Positions 22,674 to 29,083 of a stretch of DNA of 29,083 nucleotides are shown here, piece by piece. The DNA comes from CALMEC01 sp964440285 (lineage in GTDB: Bacteria > Actinomycetota > Thermoleophilia > Miltoncostaeales > Miltoncostaeaceae). Both the position numbers and the translations under genes were made by a program. The notes below the pieces were generated by a model. The model had not been told where the DNA came from. It saw only the letters and a program-made list of their open reading frames with translations, and did no database searches. Numbering within the stretch: the first letter of the stretch is position 1; each line of letters starts with the position of its first letter. Location of the stretch: contig CAYTRV010000006.1 of assembly GCA_964440285.1 (NCBI GenBank), forward strand, positions 1 through 29,083, in the 5' to 3' direction.

Positions 22674-24062
22674 ATGAGGGAGTTCCCGACCGTGCTGGAT
22701 CTCGTCGGCAACACACCGATCGTGCGGTTGCCCGCGCTCCAGCCGCCGGACGGGGCCCGGTTGCTCGCCAAGCTGGAGTACATGAACCCCGGCGGCTCGA
22801 TCAAGGACCGCATCGGGCTCCCCATGATCGAGGCGGCCGAGCGCGACGGGCTGCTCAAGCCAGGAGGCGTCATCGTCGAGCCCACCTCCGGCAACACGGG
22901 CGTCGGGCTGGCGATGGTCGCGGCGCAGCGTGGCTACCGGTGCATCTTCGTGATGCCCGACAAGATGTCGCAGGAGAAGATCTCCCTCCTGCGCGCGTTC
23001 GGGGCCGACGTGGTGATGTGCCCCACGAACGTCGAGCCCGACGACCCCGCCAGCTACTACTCGGTGTCGAAACGCCTCACCGAGGAGACTCCCGGCGCGT
23101 TCAATCCGAACCAGTACGCCAACCAGGCCAACCCGGCGGCGCATTACGAGCACACCGGCCCCGAGATCTGGGAGCAGGTGGGCGACGACCTCGACGCTTT
23201 GGTGCTGGGAGTCGGCACCGGCGGCACCGCGACCGGGATCGGCCGCTACCTCAAGGAGCGGAAACCCGCGCTCCAGGTCATCGGGGCGGATCCGGAGGGG
23301 TCGATCTACTCCAGCCGCGTCGTGAAGCCGTACCTCGTGGAGGGCGTCGGCGAGGACTTCTGGCCGGCGACGTTCGACCCCGAGGTCGTCGACCGGTGGA
23401 TCAGCGTCTCCGACCGCGACTCCTTCCACGCCGCGCGGCTGATGGCCCGCAAGGAGGGCATCCTCGTCGGTGGCTCGTCGGGTCTGGCGCTGCACGCCGC
23501 CCTCGCGGTCGCGGCCGAGCTCCCACCCGAGAAGACCGTGCTCGTCCTCATCCCGGACGGCGGGCGGCCGTACCTGTCGAAGGTGTTCAACGACGAGTGG
23601 CTGCGCGAGCACGGGATGCTGGAGCGCCCGGCGCCCACCGCAACCGTCGCGCAGCTCCTGCGGGCCAAGCAGATCGAGGAGCCGTCGATCCCGAGCGTGG
23701 TCTCGGTCTCCGCCGACCAGCGGGTCGGGGAGGCAATCGAGCTCCTCCAGCGCTACGGCATCTCCCAGATCCCGGTGATGGCGAACGGCGACTGTTTCCC
23801 CTGCTCCCTCGACCAGATCGTCGGGTCGGTCCTCGAGCGGGAACTGCTCGACCGAGTCATCCGGGACGGCGCCGACGCCCTGCAGCTCCCGGTGGCCGAG
23901 GCCATGGCGCCGCCGCTGCGCGTGATCCGCTCGGAGCAGCAGATCGAGGAGATCTACGGCGACCTCCAGGCCCAGCCGGCCGTCGTGGTCGCCGACGGGG
24001 GCACCGCCGCCGGTGTGCTGACCCGCACCGACCTGCTCGAGTTCCTGGCGCACCGCAGCTAG
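22674..24062 (+). CDS. cbs: Cystathionine beta-synthase with CBS-domain pair
   Basis: 462 residues. The fold type II PLP enzyme joins serine (or an activated serine) and homocysteine into cystathionine. Seen: VGNTPIVRL, the PLP lysine Lys44 in GGSIKDRIG, the substrate loop TSGNTGVGLAM, the phosphate loop GTGGTATGIG, and a C-terminal pair of CBS modules (from about residue 340: VVSVSADQRVGEAIELLQRYGISQIPV, and a second ending GVLTRTDLLEFL). The Bateman pair separates it from plain cysteine synthase, and it may bind an adenosyl ligand. The frame is open upstream; the ATG is chosen from the MREFPTVLDLVGNTP start and the -10 box. Its stop TAG touches the next gene. Confidence 0.92.
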   Translation: MREFPTVLDLVGNTPIVRLPALQPPDGARLLAKLEYMNPGGSIKDRIGLPMIEAAERDGLLKPGGVIVEPTSGNTGVGLAMVAAQRGYRCIFVMPDKMSQEKISLLRAFGADVVMCPTNVEPDDPASYYSVSKRLTEETPGAFNPNQYANQANPAAHYEHTGPEIWEQVGDDLDALVLGVGTGGTATGIGRYLKERKPALQVIGADPEGSIYSSRVVKPYLVEGVGEDFWPATFDPEVVDRWISVSDRDSFHAARLMARKEGILVGGSSGLALHAALAVAAELPPEKTVLVLIPDGGRPYLSKVFNDEWLREHGMLERPAPTATVAQLLRAKQIEEPSIPSVVSVSADQRVGEAIELLQRYGISQIPVMANGDCFPCSLDQIVGSVLERELLDRVIRDGADALQLPVAEAMAPPLRVIRSEQQIEEIYGDLQAQPAVVVADGGTAAGVLTRTDLLEFLAHRS

Positions 24063-24076
24063 TGGCCGGCGACTCC

Positions 24077-25231
24077 ATGGAGTTCGAGACCAAGGCGATC
24101 CACGCCGGCCAGGAGCCCGACGCGCAGACCGGGTCGGTCAGCGTCCCGATCTACCAGACGTCCACCTACGCGCAGGACGGGGTCGGCGCGATGCGCGGCG
24201 GGCACGACTACGCCCGTACCGTCAACCCGACCCGCACGGCGCTGGAGGCGTGCCTGGCGTCGCTGGAGGAGGCCGACCACGGAATCGCGTTCGCGTCCGG
24301 CATGGGCGCGATCAGCGCGATCATGGAGCTCGTCCCCGCCGGAGGGCGGACCGTTGCGATCAACGACGTCTACGGGGGGACCTACCGGCTGTTCTCGAAG
24401 GTCCTGGAGCCGAAGGGCTACCGCTTCGAGTACGCCGACCTCGCGGACGCCGCGACCGCCGAGGAGGCGCTCGCCCAACCGGCCGACGTCGTGTGGATCG
24501 AGACGCCGTCGAACCCGCTGCTCAAGGTGGTCGACATCCGCGACCTCGCACGCCTGGCCCGCACGGCCGGGGCGATCCTCGTCGTCGACAATACCTTCGC
24601 GAGTCCCTACCTGCAGCAGCCGCTCGTGCTGGGCGCCGATCTCGTCGTGCACTCGACGACGAAGTACATCGGGGGGCACTCCGACGTCATCGGCGGGTTC
24701 GTCGCCACGCGCGACGCGGCGGTCGCCGAGCGCCTCCACTTCGTGCAGAACAGCGTGGGCGCCGTTCCCGGGCCGCTCGACTGCTTCCTCACCCTGCGCG
24801 GCGTGAAGACCCTGGCCGTCCGCATGGAGCGCCACTGCGAGAACGCCCGCCACATCGTCGAGTACCTCGTGACGCATCCCGCCGTCGGTGCGGTGTTCTA
24901 CCCGGGGCTCCCGAACCACCCCGGTCACGAGGCGGCGGCGCGCCAGATGGCGGACTTCGGCGGCATGATCTCCTTCCGCGTCCACGGGGGCCGGCCGGCC
25001 GCCGACGCAGCGCTCACCGGCCCCACCGGTACCTGGACGCTGGGGGAGAGCCTCGGCGGGGTCGAGAGCCTCGTCGAGCACCCCGGGGCCATGACGCACG
25101 CGTCGCTCGCCGGCTCGGGCTTCGAGGTCCCGGAGGATCTCCTACGCCTCTCGGTCGGCATCGAGCACGTCGACGACCTACTCCGCGATCTCGACGTGAT
25201 TCTGGATCGTGCAGCACGGGGAGCCGGCTGA
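24077..25231 (+). CDS. metB: Cystathionine gamma-synthase/gamma-lyase
   Basis: 384 residues from the ATG at 24077 (MEFETKAIHAGQEPD, the usual start of the family). A GTG at 24062 overlapping the cbs stop (TAGTG) would add five residues and could allow coupled translation; neither has a clear ribosome site. Cys/Met-metabolism PLP enzyme of fold type I. Seen: YARTVNPTR, FASGMGAISA, ETPSNPLLKVVD, VDNTFASPYLQQP, the PLP lysine Lys196 in STTKYIGGHSD, and GGVESLVEHPGAMTHAS. The GGVESL...HP pattern is shared by synthase and lyase. With cbs directly upstream, reverse transsulfuration (lyase) is as likely as methionine synthesis, so the symbol is tentative. Confidence 0.88.
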   Translation: MEFETKAIHAGQEPDAQTGSVSVPIYQTSTYAQDGVGAMRGGHDYARTVNPTRTALEACLASLEEADHGIAFASGMGAISAIMELVPAGGRTVAINDVYGGTYRLFSKVLEPKGYRFEYADLADAATAEEALAQPADVVWIETPSNPLLKVVDIRDLARLARTAGAILVVDNTFASPYLQQPLVLGADLVVHSTTKYIGGHSDVIGGFVATRDAAVAERLHFVQNSVGAVPGPLDCFLTLRGVKTLAVRMERHCENARHIVEYLVTHPAVGAVFYPGLPNHPGHEAAARQMADFGGMISFRVHGGRPAADAALTGPTGTWTLGESLGGVESLVEHPGAMTHASLAGSGFEVPEDLLRLSVGIEHVDDLLRDLDVILDRAARGAG

Positions 25232-25265
25232 GGCCCATGGCCTGGGGCGCCAGCGACGGGGCGTC

Positions 25266-26195
25266 GTGACCCACGACCACCGCCATCACGATCATCACGC
25301 GGGCGCCGGAGCGGACGGGCGGCGGATCGCCGTCGTCCTCGGGCTCATCTGCGCCTTCATGGCGGTCGAGGTGGTGGTCGGCATCGTCGCGTCGTCGGTG
25401 GCGCTGCTCGCCGACGCGGGGCACATGGTCGTCGACGCCTTCGCGCTCGGGCTGTCGCTCCTGGCCATCCGGATCGCGGCGCGGCCTGCGGCCGGAGCGC
25501 TGACGTTCGGGTTGCGTCGGGTCGAGATCCTGTCGGCCCAGGCGAATGGCCTGACGCTGCTGGTGCTCGCCGGGCTCGTCGTCTACGAGGGGGTGCGGCG
25601 CGTGATCGACCCGCCGGACGTCGGCGGCGCGTCGGTGCTGGTCGTCGCGGCGATCGGCGCGGCGGTGAACCTGCTCGCCCTCTGGATCCTCTCGGGCGCC
25701 AACCGCGCGAGCCTGAACATCGAGGGCAGCTACCAGCACGTCCTCCTCGATCTCCTCGGCTCGGTCGCCGCGATCATCGCGGGCGCGGTCGTTCTCACCA
25801 CCGGCGCGGACCGAGCCGATGCCATCGCCGCCCTCGCCGTGGCGGTGCTCATGCTGCGATCCGCCTGGGGCCTGCTGCATGCCACCGGCCGCGTGCTGCT
25901 CGAGGCGGCGCCGGAGGGGCTCGACCCGGACGAGATCGGCCGAGACATGGTGGCGCAGCCGGGAGTCGTCGAGGTGCACGACCTGCATGTGTGGGAGGTG
26001 ACATCGGGGTTCGCGGCGCTCTCCGCGCACGTGATCGTGGAGCCGAACGTCGACTGCCACGCGGCGCGCCGCGGCCTCGAGCGGCTCCTGGGGGAACGCT
26101 ACGACGTGACCCACACGACGCTGCAGACCGAGCACGCGGGCGAGCGCCTCCATACGGTCGACGGCTCCTCCGACCGGCGCGGCGAGGACCGGTAG
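25266..26195 (+). CDS. Cation diffusion facilitator (CDF) metal efflux transporter
   Basis: 309 residues from the GTG at 25266 (an earlier GTG at 25209 would overlap metB). The N-terminus is His-rich (THDHRHHDHH, residues 2-11), as in zinc exporters. Six membrane helices follow, with the paired metal-site motifs ADAGHMVVD (helix 2) and YQHVLLD (helix 5), each an HxxxD. A cytoplasmic domain (VVEVHDLHVWEVTSGFAALSAHVIVE) forms the C-terminal third. This fits the CzcD/ZitB group, which exports Zn, and sometimes Co or Cd, in exchange for protons. It lies between metB and hom with no metabolic link. The metal is inferred from the family. Confidence 0.92.
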   Translation: MTHDHRHHDHHAGAGADGRRIAVVLGLICAFMAVEVVVGIVASSVALLADAGHMVVDAFALGLSLLAIRIAARPAAGALTFGLRRVEILSAQANGLTLLVLAGLVVYEGVRRVIDPPDVGGASVLVVAAIGAAVNLLALWILSGANRASLNIEGSYQHVLLDLLGSVAAIIAGAVVLTTGADRADAIAALAVAVLMLRSAWGLLHATGRVLLEAAPEGLDPDEIGRDMVAQPGVVEVHDLHVWEVTSGFAALSAHVIVEPNVDCHAARRGLERLLGERYDVTHTTLQTEHAGERLHTVDGSSDRRGEDR

Positions 26196-26226
26196 CGGCC
26201 GCCTCTGGGCGCGCCGGGCCCACATG

Positions 26227-26232
26227 TAGCGT
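26227..26232 (+). promoter_or_regulatory. -10 box of homoserine dehydrogenase
   Basis: TAGCGT ends 8 bases before the GTG at 26241 with no ribosome site between, so the mRNA is probably leaderless. No -35 box is evident. Confidence 0.4.
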
Positions 26233-26240
26233 TCCGCCCC

Positions 26241-27563
26241 GTGGGCACTCCCGACACCACGCCCGTCCGCATCGGGCTCCTCGGAATCGGCACGGTCGGC
26301 AGCGGCACCTATGAGGTGCTGACCCGCAACGGCGACGAGATCTCCCGGCGCGTCGGCCGGCCGCTCGCGATCACGCGCGTCGCCGACCTCGACCAGGACC
26401 TCGCACGGCGCGTCACGGGTCCCGAGGTCGACATCACGAACGACGCGTGGTCGGTCGTTCGCGACCCGGAGATCGACATCGTCATCGAGCTGATCGGCGG
26501 CTACGCGGTGGCGAAGGACCTCACCCTCGAGGCGATCGCCAACGGCAAGCACGTCGTCACGGCGAACAAGGCGCTCCTCGCCGTCCACGGCAACGAGATC
26601 TTCGCGGCCGCCCGCGAGAAAGACGTCGTCGTCGCGTTCGAGGCCGCCGTCGGCGGGGGCATCCCGATCATCAAGGCACTCCGCGAGGGGCTCGTCGCGA
26701 ACCGCATCGAGTGGATCGCCGGGATCATCAACGGCACCACGAACTTCATCCTCTCCGAGATGCGAAGCCGCGGAGTCGGATTCGGGGCCGCGCTCGCCGA
26801 CGCGCAGGCGAGGGGGTACGCGGAGGCGGACCCCACGTTCGACGTCGAGGGGGTCGACGCGGCCCACAAGCTGTCGCTCATGTCCGCGATTGCGTTCGGC
26901 ATCCCGGTCATGTTCGATCAGGCGCACGTCGAGGGGATCGCCGCGGTGGAGCAGACCGACATCCGGTACGCGGAGGAGCTCGGCTACCGGGTCAAGCTGC
27001 TCGGGATCACCCGCCGCCGCGAGGACGGCGTCGAGCTGCGGGTCCACCCGACGCTGATCCCGGCGGCACGGCTCATCGCGAACGTCGAGGGCGTCATGAA
27101 CGCGGTCGTCGTCATGGGCGACGCCGTGGGTCCCACGCTCTATTACGGGGCGGGGGCCGGGGCGCAGCCCACGGCGTCGGCGGTCATCGCCGACCTCGTG
27201 GACGTCGCCCGGCTCATCACGGCCGACCCCGAGCACCGGGTGCCGCACCTGGCGTTCCAGCCGGACCGGCTGAGCGACATCCCGGTGCTGCCGATCGGGG
27301 ATGTCACGACGTCGTACTACCTGCGCCTCCAGGTGGCCGACGAGCCCGGGGTGCTCGCGGACGTCACCCGGATCCTCGCGGACCGACGCATCTCCATCGA
27401 CGCCGCGCTGCAGCGCGAGCCGGGGGAGGAGGGCCGCGCCGATGTGGTCCTGCTCACGCACGAATGCGTCGAGCGCGACGTGCGCGCCGCGATTGCCCGC
27501 ATCGAGGCCCTCCCCGCGACCTTCGGCCATGTGGTTTCCCTCCGCCTCGAGAAGCTCGCGTAG
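26241..27563 (+). CDS. hom: Homoserine dehydrogenase with ACT domain
   Basis: 440 residues, typical of the actinobacterial/Bacillus type. Reduces aspartate semialdehyde to homoserine, the branch point to threonine and methionine. Seen: the nucleotide-binding start RIGLLGIGTVGSGTYEVL, VVTANKALLA, the substrate segment AAVGGGIPIIKALREG, NGTTNFILSEM (about residue 164), and YAEADPTFDVEGVDAAHKL. A C-terminal ACT domain (from about residue 358, LRLQVADEPGVLADVTRILAD) probably gives threonine feedback control. The GTG start follows a -10 box. The gene heads a hom-lysA-thrC run, with 55 bases before lysA. Confidence 0.95.
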   Translation: MGTPDTTPVRIGLLGIGTVGSGTYEVLTRNGDEISRRVGRPLAITRVADLDQDLARRVTGPEVDITNDAWSVVRDPEIDIVIELIGGYAVAKDLTLEAIANGKHVVTANKALLAVHGNEIFAAAREKDVVVAFEAAVGGGIPIIKALREGLVANRIEWIAGIINGTTNFILSEMRSRGVGFGAALADAQARGYAEADPTFDVEGVDAAHKLSLMSAIAFGIPVMFDQAHVEGIAAVEQTDIRYAEELGYRVKLLGITRRREDGVELRVHPTLIPAARLIANVEGVMNAVVVMGDAVGPTLYYGAGAGAQPTASAVIADLVDVARLITADPEHRVPHLAFQPDRLSDIPVLPIGDVTTSYYLRLQVADEPGVLADVTRILADRRISIDAALQREPGEEGRADVVLLTHECVERDVRAAIARIEALPATFGHVVSLRLEKLA

Positions 27564-27602
27564 CCGAGCCGGTTTCCGGGTTCGGCGCGACCGCTGATCT
27601 GT

Positions 27603-27608
27603 TACCTT
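27603..27608 (+). promoter_or_regulatory. -10 box of lysA
   Basis: TACCTT ends 10 bases before the ATG at 27619. TTCGGC at 27581-27586 is a possible -35 box with a 16-base spacer. The leader would be only a few bases long or absent. Confidence 0.35.
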
Positions 27609-27618
27609 CCCGCGGCCG

Positions 27619-28926
27619 ATGACCGCCCTCGAACAGGTGCTCCCGCCCTCCGCGGCGATCACGCTGGAGGGGCACCTCGCGATCGGCGGGTGCGACGTCG
27701 TGGACCTCGCCGAGGCGCACGGAACCCCGCTGGTGGTCTACGACGAGGGCGCCCTCCGCGCAACCGCACGCGCCTACCTCGCGGCGTTCCGGGCGCACGC
27801 GCCCGACGTCGAGGTCATCTATGCAAGCAAGGCGTACTTCGGTCTCGCGATGCTCCGCTTGGCGCTCGAGGAGGGGCTGTCGGTCGACGTCGCCTCCGGC
27901 GGTGAGCTGCAGGCGGCGCTCCGTGTGGGCTTCCCGCCGGAGCGGATCGAGATGCACGGCAACAACAAGGACGCCGCGGAGATCTACCAGGCGCTCGACG
28001 CCGGCGTCGGAACGATCGTCGTCGACTCCCTCGACGAGATCGCGCTGCTCGACCGGATCGCGCGGGGGCGCGGCGTGCGCCAGCGGGTGCTGATCCGCGT
28101 CACCCCCGGCGTCAAGCCGTCGACGCACTCGTACATCTCCACCGGACAGCTCGACTCGAAGTTCGGGTTCTCTGTCGAGGGCAGCGCCGCGGCCGCTGCG
28201 GTTGCCGCGTGCCGGGCGGCGGAGGCGATCGACCTCGCCGGGCTTCACTGCCACATCGGCTCCCAGATCTTCGAGCTCGGCAGCTACGGGGCCGCCGCCG
28301 CCGTGGTCGCCGACTTCGCCGCCTCGGTCGGGGCCGACGACCTCACCACCATCAACATGGGCGGCGGCCTCGGCGTCGCCTACACCCATGCGGATCACCC
28401 CCCGTCGATCGAGCGCTACGCCGATGTCGTGATGGAAGCGGTCGCGAGGGAATGGGCGCGGGTGGGGATCCCGCTGCCGCGCGTGCAGGTGGAGCCGGGG
28501 CGCAGCGTGGTCGCCCGCGCCGGCGTGACCGTCTACCGTGTCGGGACCGTCAAGCACATCCCCGGTGTGCGAACGTACGCGGCGGTAGACGGAGGGATGA
28601 GCGACCTGCTGCGACCAATGCTCTACGGAGCGGTGTATGAGCCGCTTCTGGCGAACCGCGCCGACGAGGAGGCCACAGTGAATCTGCGCGTGGTCGGCAA
28701 GCACTGCGAGAGCGGCGACGTGCTCGTCGCCAACGCGCACCTGCCGGAGGTTCGGGTCGGCGACCTCGTCTGCGTACCCGCCACGGGGGCCTACGGCGTG
28801 TCGATGGCGTCGAACTACAACGGCGTCACCCGGCCCGCGGTCGTCTTCGCCGGCGGCGGCGAGGCCAGGGTGGTGACCCGTCGCGAATCCTACGACGACC
28901 TGTTCGCGCGGGACGTCATGTCGTGA
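27619..28926 (+). CDS. lysA: Diaminopimelate decarboxylase
   Basis: 435 residues, full length. The PLP enzyme of the alanine-racemase fold (type III) decarboxylates meso-diaminopimelate to lysine. Seen: the PLP lysine Lys71 in IYASKAYF, MHGNNKDAAE, GLHCHIGSQIFE, the phosphate loop MGGGLGV, EPGRSVVARAG, and the late CESGDVL and YGVSMASNYNG elements that complete the active site across the dimer. It follows hom and overlaps the threonine synthase start by four bases (GTGA), so lysA and thrC are co-translated. The placement between hom and thrC groups lysine and threonine synthesis on one strand. Confidence 0.96.
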   Translation: MTALEQVLPPSAAITLEGHLAIGGCDVVDLAEAHGTPLVVYDEGALRATARAYLAAFRAHAPDVEVIYASKAYFGLAMLRLALEEGLSVDVASGGELQAALRVGFPPERIEMHGNNKDAAEIYQALDAGVGTIVVDSLDEIALLDRIARGRGVRQRVLIRVTPGVKPSTHSYISTGQLDSKFGFSVEGSAAAAAVAACRAAEAIDLAGLHCHIGSQIFELGSYGAAAAVVADFAASVGADDLTTINMGGGLGVAYTHADHPPSIERYADVVMEAVAREWARVGIPLPRVQVEPGRSVVARAGVTVYRVGTVKHIPGVRTYAAVDGGMSDLLRPMLYGAVYEPLLANRADEEATVNLRVVGKHCESGDVLVANAHLPEVRVGDLVCVPATGAYGVSMASNYNGVTRPAVVFAGGGEARVVTRRESYDDLFARDVMS

Positions 28927-29083
28927 GCCACGACGATGGGGCGGCCCGCCGGGCGCTCATCGACCGCTACCGCGACCTGCTTCCGGTCACCGAGGCGACC
29001 CCGGTGGTGACCCTCGGCGAGGGCAGCACGCCGCTGGTGCGGCTCGACCGACTTTCCGAGCGCCTCGGCCTCGACATCCACGT
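28923..29083 (+). CDS. thrC: Threonine synthase, N-terminal part (cut by right edge)
   Basis: 53 full codons are visible from the GTG at 28923, which overlaps the lysA stop (GTGA). The residues LIDRYRDLLPVTEATPVVTLGEGSTPLVRLDRL match the N-terminus of the actinobacterial type of threonine synthase, which turns O-phosphohomoserine into threonine with PLP. The catalytic lysine lies beyond the edge. The call rests on this segment and on the hom-lysA-thrC order. Confidence 0.88.
   Translation, partial: MSHDDGAARRALIDRYRDLLPVTEATPVVTLGEGSTPLVRLDRLSERLGLDIH

Noticed and set aside
1..29083. CRISPR arrays, insertion sequences, rRNA genes, integrase genes
   Set aside because: No spaced direct repeats, transposase or integrase motifs, or rRNA sequences were seen in the window.

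Overview
This is a very GC-rich window (about 70% GC) with dense genes, many GTG starts and strong G/C bias at third codon positions. Together with TANNNT-type -10 boxes placed a few bases before start codons, this suggests an actinobacterium, plausibly a deep lineage such as Thermoleophilia. The lineage is an inference from gene content and style; no rRNA marker is present.

Layout. (1) 3-284: the end of an unrecognised gene cut by the left edge. (2) 220-5880, minus strand: a tightly coupled five-gene unit, transcribed from right to left. It encodes a secreted protein with short GIKW repeats, a GH26-like glycoside hydrolase, a DUF1800 protein, a DUF1501 protein and a secreted cupredoxin. (3) 6040-12154: mutS2, a short-chain dehydrogenase of HSD10 type (minus), ilvA-type threonine ammonia-lyase and a phosphohexomutase. 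(4) 12171-12990, minus: a tRNA 3'-half remnant, then a class I methyltransferase gene. Its reading frame holds one in-frame UGA followed at once by a long hairpin like a bacterial SECIS element. This is the most interesting object here, a candidate selenoprotein. (5) 13264-15013: a class III aminotransferase and a DUF4332 helix-hairpin-helix protein. (6) 15200-17906: part of a System I cytochrome c maturation cluster (ccmE of the Cys type, ccmF, a ccmI-like gene). (7) 18132-20346: two M23 cell-wall peptidase genes. (8) 20350-22354, minus: a family 5 uracil-DNA glycosylase read from a probable CTG start, transaldolase and a truncated ECF sigma-factor remnant. (9) 22436-29083: a 68-residue unknown ORF, cystathionine beta-synthase, cystathionine gamma-synthase/lyase, a CDF metal transporter, homoserine dehydrogenase, diaminopimelate decarboxylase and the start of threonine synthase.

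The right third is an aspartate-family and sulfur amino-acid block. Homoserine dehydrogenase feeds threonine synthase and the transsulfuration enzymes, and lysA closes lysine synthesis. The ccm genes mature extracytoplasmic c-type cytochromes. The left operon appears to make a set of exported proteins of unknown joint function.

At least eight plus-strand genes have a -10-like hexamer ending only 6-10 bases before the start codon, which implies leaderless or nearly leaderless mRNAs.
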